64,000 nt of DNA from Diorhabda sublineata. Lineage: Eukaryota > Arthropoda > Insecta > Coleoptera > Chrysomelidae. The notes under the pieces were generated by a model, which saw nothing but the letters and a program-made list of their open reading frames with translations, was not told the origin of the DNA and ran no database searches. The translations under genes and the position numbers were made by a program. Below, one piece after another: positions 53,984 to 60,730 of the stretch (the stretch's first letter is position 1; each line of letters begins with the position of its first letter). The stretch lies in assembly GCF_026230105.1 (NCBI RefSeq), contig NC_079485.1, positions 22,673,572 to 22,737,571 on the forward strand, read 5' to 3'.

Positions 53984-54204
53984 TATATTTATATATTTTT
54001 GATATTTTTGTTTTTTTTTTTTAGAATGGGTCTTTACCTTTCAAAAGATTTGACTTTATTATTGGGTGGCTGTTCCGTGAATGTTCTGGTCCTTATCTGT
54101 TCCTCTTAGCTCTGTGTCATCCCGAAATTAGATGGCGCAATCGTGTCTTCAAGTTGACTTGGGGCGGTATAGCACAGGAAGTAAAACCCAGAATCAAATG
54201 TTAA
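12737..54204 (+). CDS. GlcT: Ceramide glucosyltransferase (GlcT/UGCG), 3' part of gene, five exons
   Basis: The gene product transfers glucose from UDP-glucose to ceramide to make glucosylceramide, on the cytosolic face of Golgi/ER membranes (family knowledge, GT21). Joining 12737-12919, 13156-13268, 16955-17220, 49377-49566 and 54025-54204 gives one open frame of about 309 residues ending at TAA 54202-54204. All introns are GT-AG and their phases match. Family landmarks in order: an EDEKDP segment (D1); IGGSTVGVNPKINNM; SDSGI (D2, GAT 12904-12906); DRNGFAATLE; AEDFF (D3, GAT 17102-17104); and RLTRW, the (Q/R)xxRW motif. Two hydrophobic helices follow in exon 4 and a short membrane-associated tail in exon 5. 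The human enzyme is about 394 residues, so roughly 85-90 N-terminal residues lie outside or were missed. No frameshift or stop interrupts it, so it looks functional. Confidence 0.95.
13156..13268 (+). CDS. GlcT: GlcT exon (MTEKTGIVHQMPF region)
   Basis: The exon follows ttgattttag and ends before gtgagc. The split codon A|TG gives Met, then KEDTLLDMVEHMTEKTG and DRNGFAATLEK. This is the conserved stretch between D2 and the central membrane-proximal part of the family. Intron 1 before it is only 236 bp. Confidence 0.94.
14716..15101 (+). mobile_element. Mariner internal-deletion derivative
   Basis: TA precedes CGAGGTCTGGCTATTAAATA, a mariner terminus. A jump leads directly into the catalytic domain at 14787: VVTECVPEGQSVNQSYYLSV, KKRPELWTNNSW and ILHQDNAPAHN, where the second catalytic Asp is kept. 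The DNA-binding half is gone and the 3' part decays after YLTSNN. It ends near TTCG-TA at 15101. Confidence 0.85.
15102..15510 (-). mobile_element. Jockey/R1-type retrotransposon 3' end
   Basis: Minus-strand frame 15169-15462 reads REIRLVTGLLTGHYHLRRHL, GIKDDPECRWC and ADHVICECPAL, the CCHC-type region after RNase H at the C-terminus of ORF2. A tail LAYLKAYVLNGF continues to about 15105. It is 5'-truncated and starts beside the mariner end at 15101. Confidence 0.8.
15532..15884 (+). pseudogene. Unrecognised Cys-rich reading frame with one frameshift
   Basis: The frame from 15532 reads FLEVKLYGIATNVKVYQIPY and NSKYFGFEID up to a run of nine A's, where a stop ends it. One base over, it continues IALLYPPAHELPLNCMKFN, YCICKESKLLCFSFCKCN and EKRLWYENRL before TAA. 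The clustered Cys residues and continuous flow look protein-coding. It could be the tail of a transposon-borne protein with a CXC-like Cys cluster. No family is claimed. Confidence 0.45.
16338..16504. repeat. Long hairpin (foldback) repeat
   Basis: Two ~75 bp arms face each other. The left reads CACTACTACACCAACACTCAC then GACGCGTGTTTCGATAACCAA; the right is its complement, ending GGTGTAAACAGTGTATTCA. A short spacer contains TCTTCAGAGTCTGAAG. An outer inverted pair TAAACAATTAAATT lies at 16322 and about 16539. Relatives are at 4076 and 22425. Confidence 0.85.
16955..17220 (+). CDS. GlcT: GlcT exon with D3 and first part of RxxRW
   Basis: The acceptor is acttttag and the donor gtaagt. It begins IYFGTAQSRMYLGAD and includes HTGMSTLIRKDVLEEQGG, the catalytic AEDFF and QNSG. 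It ends RLT plus the first two bases (CG) of an Arg codon. The third base and the Trp lie in the next exon 32 kb away. Confidence 0.95.
17440..18290 (-). mobile_element. Jockey/I-type retrotransposon RNase H and tail
   Basis: The minus strand reads an RNase H end (SHTGIKRNEEADLVAKEAV, around 17800-17880), then VLLTRLRLGHTRLTHSYLF and a zinc knuckle, CSNCNCKLTLKHIIAKCP (17460-17684). Frames are broken between blocks. It begins only ~220 bp inside intron 3. Confidence 0.8.
18867..19434 (+). mobile_element. Arm of Tc1/mariner-like element with TIR
   Basis: TA then CAAGGGTGCTCCGAGACTCG, followed by the family arm (TCGTTTCTGAGTTATAGGCC, TTTTTAGATCGTTGTACATG, AAACATTTCTAATTGAACTG). A mariner inserted at the TA 19435-19436 ends it; no transposase follows beyond. 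Confidence 0.7.
19437..20071 (-). mobile_element. Mariner deletion derivative with both TIRs
   Basis: Flanked by TA on both sides. The right end ATACATCCTCG and left end CGAGGAATATTGAAAA are TIRs of the family at 264-1341. Catalytic segments with PETKQ and PRPKKF remain in pieces, with large internal deletions (635 bp instead of about 1.3 kb). Confidence 0.9.
20185..20340 (-). pseudogene. Unrecognised coding-like segment downstream of small TM ORF
   Basis: One minus-strand frame reads LQELKYGKGNGMELEKQFYN then LAHEVFHRNLLKDNDERR. Codon use and composition look like a real charged helical protein. It lies ~25 bp after the stop of the ORF at 20363-20596, in another frame; a further piece (CKDLEEFFHKSEIDLHTK) follows after a stop. 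Function unknown. Confidence 0.4.
20363..20596 (-). CDS. Unrecognised small membrane-protein-like ORF, 77 aa
   Basis: Starts MAGSNQSKEYKEEVMIARAE, then a Gly/Thr/Ser stretch, one hydrophobic segment (VVMEIMFITLESLIVLTYIY, about residues 35-54) and a basic tail CKKMIERK. This layout (short polar N-terminus, single helix, Lys/Arg tail) is not what shadow frames give. The A-rich leader right before the ATG suits an insect start. It could derive from an unrecognised repeat or an old viral insertion; no family is claimed. Confidence 0.4.
   Translation of the reverse strand: MAGSNQSKEYKEEVMIARAENSGGQTTSSEFNKPKVVMEIMFITLESLIVLTYIYRKCKKMIERKIDLQIRASQELV
21788..22320 (-). mobile_element. IS630/Tc1-mariner transposase relic
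   Basis: Two minus-strand frames cover the catalytic half. The first (21975-22301) reads LTRGMSRPFLGRVRGEAVDS and KTYINDI, like VMVWGAVT-RGKSPL and the IYINDIL block of this superfamily. The second reads AKAWDEIHPDAINHLI, like the final REWDEIP block. The Asp-containing centre is unreadable. Different lineage from the other mariners here. Confidence 0.6.
22425..22550. repeat. Degenerate copy of hairpin repeat family
   Basis: Left arm CGCTACCACAGTTTACCTTC and right arm GTTGGTGCAGTAGCAAAGTAAACTGT still pair partly. Related to 16338-16504. Confidence 0.5.
22560..23640 (+). mobile_element. Mariner relic with expanded 3' coding repeat
   Basis: Broken plus-strand frames read LIDFKESNTTVN, RQTIIDKINRGV, a decayed LLH-NNAPVHT block (Asp replaced by Asn), HPLDSPDAAPSD and GIEALVTRSEKCVD ... 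QIKVEYIGK. These are consecutive mariner transposase blocks. The SEKCV codons are caught in a 22 bp tandem repeat. Confidence 0.75.
23487..23574. repeat. 22 bp tandem repeat, four copies
   Basis: Unit ACACGTTCTGAAAAGTGTGTGG starts at 23487, 23509, 23531 and 23553 with almost no divergence. It sits in the mariner codons for TRSEKCVD; 22 is not a multiple of three, so the expansion shifts the frame. Confidence 0.97.
24348..25662 (+). mobile_element. piggyBac-type element, defective, with TTAA-like target site
   Basis: TTAA (24344-24347) precedes CCCATTTAGCACCAG; the far end CTGGGGCAGAAAGGG meets TTGA (25663-25666), one base from TTAA. Inside: NKNVVVDESLMLYKGRLNLR, SKRSRFGVKIFSLCTYDGY, LNLGYSFYTDNWYSSTRLA and LLTGTIRSDR, all piggyBac/PGBD4-like blocks with catalytic Asp residues (VDES, YTDNW). 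The Cys-rich end (YFCNLCSTRPTLCMANCFTR) is in a shifted frame. The N-terminal third is missing and a stop follows GRLNLRQ. Confidence 0.92.
26880..27250 (-). mobile_element. Fragment of recurrent arthropod repeat-associated protein
   Basis: The minus strand reads GEIFDGSQIRKLLNDTDCIK, then in the next frame YEYQVHYLRNYLDTLPDNL and EEQREHCHLDFKVMEGT. This matches in order the common multicopy arthropod protein with KIHFLHSHLDxFPENL and SEEQGERFHQD. That protein's role is not known to me; it is usually found in repeats. Frameshifted relic. Confidence 0.6.
28200..28956 (+). mobile_element. Tc1-type transposon relic
   Basis: Plus-strand blocks in order: RLSFAREYVQDWGDELFTDE with the first catalytic Asp, then INARPYVARVVHQYLQEVNI, PHSNPIELVWDNIYRRVR with the catalytic Glu, and a last RCKPRRCRDV. 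Several stops and frame changes; terminal repeats not identified. A mariner inserted directly after it. Confidence 0.8.
28959..30012 (-). mobile_element. Mariner element with both TIRs, frameshifted
   Basis: TA flanks CGAGGATATATTGAAAAATTAG on the left and ATCAATACATCCTTG on the right. The minus strand reads the HTH half (LRGKQIHKDILNTLG, SYATVKNWTASFKRGKFS, YERVHHIVHVNLDMRKI) in 29664-30010. The catalytic half is broken: GKVLASVFWDFHG, LQDNAPAH (Asp kept) and HCPYSPD. The best-preserved coding copy of this family here, but dead. Confidence 0.9.
30872..31741 (-). mobile_element. Irritans-type mariner relic with both ends
   Basis: TA then GGAGAGTTTAAAAAATGTTC on the left; TTTTTTAGACAACCCTCG then TA on the right. 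The minus strand reads KRGRINLTEDD, MAGKVMATVIWNNHEIEFF, a decayed QNNVPSHT block and RFSSDDDIIAHVN in broken frames. Confidence 0.82.
32601..33416. mobile_element. Foldback element with ~190 bp sub-repeated arms
   Basis: The left arm (32601-32782) starts GCCAAACCCGATTTTAGGAC. The right arm (33214-33416) is its ~80% inverted copy, ending GAAATTGGGTTTGGC. Each arm is built from short reiterated pieces around AAACTGGTTTATCC, CTAGGCTAAACT and ACTAGTATAGCCTAG. The ~430 bp centre holds a small ORF and a triple GGTTA run. No target duplication is obvious. Confidence 0.85.
32821..32922 (+). CDS. Small ORF inside foldback centre, 33 aa
   Basis: Begins MDEPTLSRQAYQKQLRETFL and ends SESKKYSH before TAG. 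A donor-like AA|GTAAGA lies at 32903, so it could be a first exon. Its start coincides with the inner side of the left arm. No known family; it could be chance. Confidence 0.25.
   Translation: MDEPTLSRQAYQKQLRETFLADILQSESKKYSH
35085..35800 (+). mobile_element. Irritans-type mariner relic
   Basis: Shares GCATATGCGTTGAGGGATTC, ACTGGACGACCGTCGAATTA, CAGGACAACGCATCTTCTCA and TTGACCACCCACCGTATTCA with the copies at 7195 and 49633. It still spells HQDNASSH- and HPPYSLDLA-like blocks in different frames. The ends are decayed. Confidence 0.75.
37070..37490 (+). mobile_element. Jockey-type RT C-terminal fragment
   Basis: Plus-strand reading: FTLRKEKCRTFKVDISQANN, AKYLGLHLT, LTWQKHMFTKWNQLELKL, then YQLWGTSSNSKRVIVQDIS. 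These are the consecutive blocks AKYLGLHLD-RLTW, YG-QLWG-ASNSN of Jockey-clade ORF2. Stops intervene, and the RNase H-less end suggests Jockey proper. Confidence 0.75.
38603..39006. mobile_element. MITE with ~80 bp terminal inverted repeats
   Basis: Left end GGGAGGGATTGGACCAGTG, CTGATTCCTGCCTTTTGGAC, AAAGTACTTACGATTCG. The right end is its inverted copy (CGAATCGTAAGTACTTTCTA, AAAAGGCAGAAATCAC, CCAATCCCCCTCC). Total about 404 bp with no coding content. A third diverged block with TCTGATTCCTGTCTTG lies in the middle (about 38759). Confidence 0.8.
40621..41300 (-). mobile_element. Mariner-type relic
   Basis: TA then CGAGGGCAGGTCACGAATG at the 3' end. The minus-strand frame 40725-40943 reads KVFLYQNNAWVNKCALSMIK and CHPLYSPHLVQLEQFLFLNK, clearly the QDNAPVHKS and HPPYSPDLAPSDYFLF blocks with both catalytic Asp lost. 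The 5' part only fades out near 41300. Confidence 0.7.
42110..42670 (-). mobile_element. piggyBac-type transposase C-terminal relic
   Basis: The minus strand reads YNQYMSGVDFVDSIMGYYKI, matching the conserved VxxYNxxMGGVDxxDxxxxxY block, then RLKVTFRLKSTK and a Cys-containing tail (CRSLKPYVRN). No TIRs were found. Different lineage from 24348-25662, as far as the short overlap tells. Confidence 0.65.
42983..44110 (-). mobile_element. Mariner element, mellifera-like, decayed
   Basis: The minus strand begins at about 43955 with MSQIEIRAVKFLTKEGLTPT and DAVYGDFSPSF (HTH), then broken frames, LLRDNTPVHSAPFSKATIHE (catalytic Asp kept), a damaged HSP-TDPIRLFLF block, RFNSDDKMKQAMYKYF and KRSEKCVEI-EEY. 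The 3' terminus is likely TA-CGTGAGGGTGCT at 42981; the 5' TIR was not located. Confidence 0.78.
44430..44860 (-). mobile_element. Cys-rich repeat-associated protein fragment
   Basis: The minus strand reads LPLTENSVRHTFSRHIYKYK, then NDPQKWGWRRTDYGNEPS, then in another frame SPGLLKLISCQCKGKCGTTC and CSVIYLYCSGQTGS. The order (LPPTxxxxxHxxRxxYQ, WGW, PxxLLKLIxCxCKxxC) fits a Cys-rich tail recurrent in insect repeats. Two frame changes. Role unknown to me. Confidence 0.6.
49377..49566 (+). CDS. GlcT: GlcT exon with RW and two membrane helices
   Basis: After attgttccag the first G completes the split Arg codon, then TGG AAA-rich sequence gives WAKLRVAMLPTVI. Two hydrophobic segments follow, around VIGACAAWAASFLF and LVFYLVHILVWFLCDWMLL, as expected for the C-terminal membrane part. 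The donor gtgagt follows VQ in phase 0. Confidence 0.95.
49633..50630 (+). mobile_element. Irritans-type mariner, both TIRs, dead
   Basis: TA-AGAGGGTTGTCCGACCCC at the left; TTTTAACAGACGACCCTCG-TA at the right; 998 bp. The first frame starts MEKIEFPAVIKYLFLKGNNL at about 49772. The 3' frame (50224-50499) reads HLHVAMAKIDELHLELVDHP and PPYSLDLAPSGFF, then SSFEDVIAYIN. Many stops between. It is the reference copy for 2206, 7195, 30872 and 35085, lying 66 bp after exon 4. Confidence 0.92.
51947..53301. mobile_element. Probable MITE with nested retrotransposon piece
   Basis: Ends GGACACTATTCATAAT (51947-51962) and ATTATTCATAGTGTCC (53286-53301) are inverted copies with two mismatches. Both flanks carry reiterated TGCCCAA and CACTATGATAAATGATG-like pieces. 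The centre (52150-53060) is a retrotransposon fragment, so the MITE itself would be about 450 bp. No clear target duplication. Confidence 0.6.
52150..53060 (+). mobile_element. R1/Jockey-type RNase H and C-terminal fragment
   Basis: Plus-strand reading: LGSAPSIFQAEIYAIEKCV, IMSDSQAAIKALSF (RNase H Asp), IITLQWIPGHTAAKGNE, RILTGILSGHCSLNKHL and a CCHC block ending in SIHILSKCETL. These are consecutive blocks of an ORF2 tail with RNase H. Stops occur after CV and in the WLKQ region. It ends in a TA-rich stretch near 53040. Confidence 0.85.
53420..53918. repeat. Inverted repeat just upstream of last GlcT exon
   Basis: Arm 1 (about 53430-53482) contains CACGTGCCTCTACACGACCT. Arm 2 (about 53860-53918) contains its complement AGATCGTGTAGAGGCATGTG. 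They are ~60 bp arms around ~375 bp of AT-rich sequence; probably a MITE. The acceptor of the last exon lies ~105 bp further on. Confidence 0.75.
53919..53980. repeat. (TA)n microsatellite
   Basis: About 60 bp of TA directly after the inverted repeat and 44 bp before the terminal GlcT exon. Confidence 0.98.
54025..54204 (+). CDS. GlcT: GlcT terminal coding exon
   Basis: The acceptor is a long T run then ttttag. It encodes NGSLPFKRFDFIIGWLFREC, a hydrophobic LFLLALCHPEIRWRNR segment like the family's SALWDPTISWR, then LTWGGIAQEVKPRIKC and TAA. An AATAAA overlaps the stop codon (54203-54208); another lies at 54624-54629. Confidence 0.93.
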   Translation, partial: NGSLPFKRFDFIIGWLFRECSGPYLFLLALCHPEIRWRNRVFKLTWGGIAQEVKPRIKC

Positions 54205-54623
54205 TAAAAAACATTGAATTTGTTTTAGGTATAACTTCGATATACTGTTTTAAGAGACAATTTGTACTTCTCGGGAAAGTAAATACTGACAGTACAGTTA
54301 TATATACTTACTGGGTATTTACTCATTTAATCACTTTCTTCAATTAGTGTGAGGTGTATTTAAAGTTTTGTATTTCTTAAGTAAAAACGTAACAAAATAG
54401 GTTGAGAATAGTAATTATAATAATGAGAAAACATTTTTGAATTGCATATTCATTGTGTTGATTTAGGAGACTGCTAATTAGGTTAAAACATATTTTAAAT
54501 ATTCTAAAGCAATGCCCAAAATTCAGACCAAATACACTTTTAAAAATATCAACAGCACACAATTTTTTTTATGAAGAAAAGATTATAAAAGGAATACATT
54601 GTTCACTAAATTTTATTTCTATA

Positions 54624-54629
54624 AATAAA
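54624..54629 (+). terminator. Candidate poly(A) signal of GlcT
   Basis: AATAAA about 420 bp after the stop, followed by a T-rich run. The sequence is AT-rich, so chance matches are common; the AATAAA overlapping the stop (54203) seems too early for a normal 3' UTR. RNA data would decide. Confidence 0.3.
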
Positions 54630-55542
54630 GTTTTTTTTGTAAAATGTTTTTGAAATTACTCTCAATTGCGGCCTTTATCAGATGAAACGTCACAAAAACT
54701 GACTATTTTCTATACCTTAATTTTAGTTTTACAAATATCAGGAAAGATATAGTTTAACATAATGAGATGTATTTTTTTCAACTTCTGTTTGTGTCTGAAT
54801 ATTTTTAAAATTTGTAGGACTTTTATGTTTACTACTGATACTTTTATAGGAGTTCCCACATTTTATAAGTAATCCTAGTTTATAACATTTGTGATATTTT
54901 GCCCATTCACTACTTTTAGATAACCAAAGAATTAGTTTGTAATTTCTTTTAACATCACCTTATGCATGTACAGTTTGTCTCAATAGTAAGTTGTATATCG
55001 AAGTTATTATATTCTACATCAAGGCTGTCATATCTCTCAAATAAATAATAATTCAAAAATTACGTACTATTTTAGTGGATTTTAAAGCCAATTGTACATA
55101 AAACTATACCAGTGTTTTAGCTTTTGTTTTAATAATTGAGCTTCAAACTATGTATGTATTTTGTATGCTATTACAAAACCATATCTGTCTTTTAATCGAA
55201 ATAAAAGCATTTTTATCAACCAAAACTCAAATGTCTTTTGACTTGAAGAAATCCAATGCCTTTCTAGATTATATTGAAAACAATTCAGTTCGACGATTTT
55301 TCAAAGCAAATTATTCAAATTTTCAAAAGTAGTTATCGAATAATATATTTTTATCTAATAATATAGATATATAAGATGTGTATGAGATATTGTAAGAACA
55401 AGTTTTCTACACATTAAATATTTTTATCCAACACCATGAGTTATTAAGTGATATATAAACCGTAAATCACTAGGTGTTATAAACCTTTATTCAGTGTCTT
55501 TTCTCTGTTCATTCTTTTTTGGAACCTTTTAATACATTGTTG

Positions 55543-55640
55543 AACCAAATGATTTATCAAAAAAATGTCACCTAACCTAACCAAATGATTTATCAAAAAA
55601 ATGTCACCTAACCTAACCAAATGATTTGTCAGAAAAATTT
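55543..55640. repeat. 36 bp tandem repeat containing CCTAACCTAA
   Basis: Unit starts AACCAAATGATTTATCAAAA at 55543, 55579 and 55615. The first two are identical and the third is partial and diverged. Each carries the doubled CCTAA motif of insect telomere type. Confidence 0.95.
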
Positions 55641-57079
55641 CACAACTTTTGTAAGAAAAACGTTGAGTATTGATGAAAGAGTTATATATAGAATTTCTAT
55701 GTTATTGGTCATAAGTCATTTTCAAACATAAAGTCACTGGCACGTGGTATTAATAAATATTTTTCCATTTTACATTAATTCAAAAAATAAAATTAATGGG
55801 TTACCCAGACACTGATTGTGATTAGATAAAATATATGCACTTAATGACAGTAGTTTTTCTCTTGCTAACTGAAACACGATCCTGTAATGTAGAATTTCAA
55901 AGGTAAAAATTTCGTAATTGTTTTTCATACATTTATGGTAATGAAAAAGTGGTTATGGTTCTGAAAAGTCGTGAAAAACGATTACTTTATTAATATGAGA
56001 ACAAAACCAAAATTATATCCGCTTGAATTCTTCTGTTCTTCTACTACATGTGTACGAAATATTAATCTATACACAGAGCAAACAAGTAATTTCATGTTAA
56101 TGTGTATTATTAAATAATGAGCATTACTACGTTTGAATTGCCATTAGGCGTTGGTGTATAGTCTGAAATGCCATGTAAAATGTCACTGTTTGCCAGGGGA
56201 CTTTGTTTTAGAAGGAATACTTGACCCATCTATCACTAATAACCACTGTAAAATACTGGCATTTGACTCGAAATTTTCTTTACTTGCACTTTCACATTAC
56301 TAAGAAATTAATTATATGCTAACTATTTTTAGGCGTGTAGTAACAAATTTTAATAGTAATTCTTCAAGATCTCATTTGTCAGTGGTTAAGATAAAACTCA
56401 TAGTTCTCATTGATACAAAATAAGGGATTTTAATTTGAGGTTTGTTCTATTTATAAGAGAAACAGTTGAAACAGTACATTTGATTATGTGAACATTTTCT
56501 CCAATTTAAAAAGCTGAAACAAAATCTTCATTTTTTCAAAATATCCTTAACTATTCAATGGTTCAGTGGTCCATTAGTCTAAGTACATATATATATTATA
56601 CAATATTGTAAGCCAAAACATGAGTACAACATACTTTTTTTTAGAAAAGTACACGAGAAAATGGGACGGTTTTTTTCATTTTGTGCATTGATTTCTATTT
56701 TTATTTACACTACCTTCACCTCGTTTATTTTTTCTTTCTTTCTAAGTCTGGCTGTATATAATATGTATATACATAATGTATACAATGTACCATTATTTGT
56801 AAACTTTTTTATTTTAGGTTTTATTGAACAATGGTTATTGTACTAATATTTTACAGAATATCTCGTTTTGTTTCATTTTATAATTTTATCAGTAATAGAA
56901 AATAATATACTACATCCTATTGGTTTCGTTTGTCAAAGTAGATTTTTTCAATTTTTATAATTCACTTTTAAAATTCATATGATCTGTGTTCTGGAATTCT
57001 CTCATCAATTGTTCTTTACGAATTAAACAGCTGAAAGAAAACGACCAATTAACATTTTAGGTTTATTTAAATAAATGAT

Positions 57080-58985
57080 TTATTTTTTATACCCAAGGAT
57101 TTCCTCAAATTTCCTGACTGGCCTTTATTTAAATATTTGACAATGAAATACAGACTATCTGGAAAAATAATGTGGTAATAATTTCCTTTCAATCTTTTCT
57201 GTTTCTTGCCTTCGCTTTCCAGTCCCGAACTCCTTCCTTCATCAGATTTCCTTGTGCCCCGCATACCACCTCATTTTGGGTCTTCCTTTTTTTCGTGTTC
57301 CTGCCATATTTATATCAATAATTTTCTTTGTCGCTATTGATTCCGACATCCTTTCTATGTCTACCAGCCATTCTATTCTTCTGGATCTCTCGGTTTTGCT
57401 AATTTCTTATTTATCATGCATTCTTATTTCCTGTTTGTCCTTCTTCATATGTCTCCCCCCTTTTTCCCTCCTAATATCCTCCTAAGTATTTTCCTCTCCC
57501 ATATATCTAACTTGTTCTCCTATTTATTCAGTATCCACGGTTCTCTTACATAAAGTACTGTCGGTATAATGACTGTCTGATACAGATGTAACTTAGTTTT
57601 TTGGGAAATGTTCTTGGAAATTAGTATCTTGTTTATTGTTCCTGCTTGTTTGCTCCCTCGAGTTGACCTTGCTTCTATGTTTTCTCCCCTATCACCATTA
57701 TCTTTGATAATAGATCCAAGATTATTGTAATTGTGCACCCTGTGTAATTCCACTCTAAGATTTTTCTTATTTCATGTGTTTCGGGATTTGTCATTTTCAT
57801 AAACTTGAATTTCTCTTCATTTACTTTTAGGTTCGCTATATCTGCTATTTTCATGAACGCCCGTCACTTACTTTTCAATTCCTTTTCACTTGTGGATAAA
57901 ATAACCATATCATCTGCATAGGCTAGCAACTGTGTTGTTTTTGTGTTCAGTGTTTCCGTTATGTTGATTCCGCTTTTTCGTATTATATTGAACAACTTAG
58001 TTGACAGAGGGGTCTTTTATTTGTGTTAAAGCTATCTGATGATTTCTGTTTTATTTTAATTTTTGTTTGAATGTTCTCGAGTGCCATTTTCGTGAGCTTT
58101 ATCAGTTTTATTGGTACTTTCAGGTATTTCTTTACTTTATAAAGATGTCTTTTAACTGTGTAATATGCCTTTTGAAAGTCGATGAAAATTGGCAATATCG
58201 TTAAGTTGTTATCGTATCCCATTCTCTATGTCTGCTTAACAGTGAATATATGGTAGGTTATGGATCTTCCAGTTCGAAATCCGCATTGGTATTCTCCCAG
58301 TATGGTTTCTTCATATTCTTTTATTTTTCGATCTAGACACTATGCCATTATTTTGTATACTGTGTCCAAGAGTATAATTTCTTGCACAGTCGTCCTTATT
58401 TCCTTTTTTGTTAATTGGTACCATTATTGCAGTATCAAATGGCTCTGGCATTATCTCATTTATCCATATACTTTTCATATCAATTGGTGGATTTTGTTTG
58501 TTAGGAAGTCACCTCCATACTTCATTTCGGAATAAATTTCGTTTTCTCCAGGGCATTTGCCGTTTTTTTGCTTTTGTATTATTTCAACTACTTCATCACT
58601 AGATGGTGCTGGTATTTTTTTTTTCGTTTTTTTGACGTAAGAGTTGCTATTTCATGTTTCTACTTATTTCTACTTTTTTATATAAAATTGCCGCTTTCTT
58701 TTTGGTTTCCTCGATGTGTTTCATTGTTTTATGTTCTATAAATTTCCCCATTTGAAATCATTATTTTGTTTCGTGCTTGTAGTTTTTGTTTGATTTTCGC
58801 TATTACTAAGAAATGATCGTTGTCTGCATCTGCTCCTCGATAACTACGTACATTTTTTACCGTGTTCATGATCGTTTGGGCTTAGCCATGTTCCTTTATG
58901 TTTCTCTCTGTGGTCGAATTTTGCTTTCCAATTATTGAGATGTATATGTTCTCTTTGCCAATTTTCGCGTTTAACACTGATAAAT
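57080..58985 (-). mobile_element. RTE/BovB-like retrotransposon: endonuclease end plus RT
   Basis: The minus strand runs from 58985 down. SYRGADADNDHFLVIAKIKQ is the endonuclease end; then ETILGEYQCGFRTGRS, LPIFIDFQKAYYTVKR, a lost YADD-adjacent block (AYADDMVILST from about 57940), ELHRVHNYNNLGSIIKDNGD, RGSKQAGTINKILISKNISQ, TVIIPTVLYVREPWILNK, and at 57060-57264 a decayed tail. Frames change many times. The RT active-site block reads largely intact in one frame. 5' truncated at the TA repeat. Confidence 0.85.
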
Positions 58986-59084
58986 GAATAAATCACTTAT
59001 GCCATTATTATCAAAACACATTTTACTTTGGTTATACTATGCCTTTAATTAAGTAAGTTTTTGATATTTTCATTATCAGTGATC

Positions 59085-59086
59085 TA

Positions 59087-59182
<96 letters not shown>
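59085..59182. repeat. (TA)n microsatellite
   Basis: About 95 bp of TA with one interruption near 59150. Confidence 0.98.
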
Positions 59183-59185
<3 letters not shown>

Positions 59186-60079
59186 CATATTTTAAAATGT
59201 TGATTGTGATTATTCACAATTAAAATACATCTCTAAAACGAAGCATATTCAGATCTCATTCATATGAGACCTAAAACATGTAGAGGACAGTAATCATTTT
59301 TGCACACCTCCTGTATATAATCAAAGTTATATGAAATGAATCATATTAGTAATCTTTTCTTGATTTTAATCAGTGAGTTGAACAAAAATTCACAAAAAAT
59401 AAAAATAGATATGCTGAATAATTGAGGAAGACCAATAGGGTGGATGTAAGAATTTTTGATGAAAAACAATCAATCTGATAAGACACTCATTTTGTATTAA
59501 TGTTTTTGTAACAAAGGAACTCAATTATAAGTTAAGTTTAGCTTTAACTTTATATTAAATACCTACAAAAACTATGTATAAAACTAAAAAAGATATTTTT
59601 TTAACTCTACAAGCTTTATTGCAAAAGTTTTCATTCATAAGTAATCGATTTTTAGGAGTGGCAGCCTTGTAATATTTTCAATAATATTTGCACATGTAAA
59701 TTGTATTACATACATATTGATTTCATACGTTTTTGCTTTTACCTAATGTCGAATTTGTTTTATATAATTTTTTCTCACTTTTTCACATATATCGAGAATA
59801 TTTATTTTTGTTTTTATTTAATAAAGTTGTTTTGTAATACATTTGTCTTCTATTTATTTCATTTTTTCCTCGATATTAGACAGGTGTTAGTAACAATTCT
59901 TGGAAGTTTAAGCTACATAGGTTTGTTGTGAGCTAAATATAATTTTCCATTGTCACATCAATCAATTCCATTCTAAAAGGAACAAAACTAAATAGTTTCC
60001 AAATTACTAACACATAGAATTAACTTAAAATTATCTATTTATATTCAACTATGGGATCCAACTGTTCCATTGCAATTTT

Positions 60080-60730
60080 ATCAGAAAACATCCAATTTTC
60101 ATGAATTTTTTCCATTTTCCTCCTTTTAATATTTTTTAGCTTTTTCGAGATTCTCATATCTGAAAACCCATTAGTGTTAACTTTTACCGGAATTGGATAT
60201 AAAAGATTTTTTTCCATATTCATATCAAAGGGGTTAACAAAACCTTAAAAATATGAACAAAAATGGGCATACTGTAAATGTAGTGGAAAACAAGATGGTA
60301 TTATGTATTTTCTTCTGAAGATTCCGAAAATTACATTAGTTTTTGAGTATGAGCATTTTTTTCCCAAAAAATTCAATTTTCATGAGTTTTTTTCCACTTT
60401 TCCCCTCTTAATAAATTTTTTAAAGAAACTTTTAGCTTTCTCATGATTTTCATATCTGAAAACGTTTGAATTTGATCGGAATCAGATGTAAAATATTTTT
60501 TTTACATTTGCATAACCTTTAAAGAAGTCCAAAAATCACTGTTATCATGTGTTTTCTCATGAAAATTCTGAAAATTATATCAGTTTTCGAATTTAGAGCA
60601 ATAGTTTCCCAGAAAATCCATTTTTCATGAATTTTTCCCACTTTTCTGCTTTTGACAAATTTCTTAACCTGTTTTTAATCTCCTAACAAAGGAGATTAAA
60701 AGAAATGCCATACTGTTAATGTAGTTGAAA
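60080..60730. repeat. Diverged ~250-280 bp tandem repeat, about 2.5 units
   Basis: Blocks recur in order: TTTTCATGAATTTTTTCCA at about 60096, 60378 and 60622; TCATATCTGAAAAC at 60157 and 60449; and CATACTGTAAATGTAGT-GAAAA at 60269 and 60709. Spacing is 245-282 bp. No coding pattern. Confidence 0.75.

Larger units (their letters stand above)
54205..57060. other. GlcT 3' flank, nothing recognised
   Basis: AT-rich DNA. The first few hundred bases are probably 3' UTR. Apart from the 36 bp tandem repeat at 55543 I see no gene or element. Confidence 0.5.
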
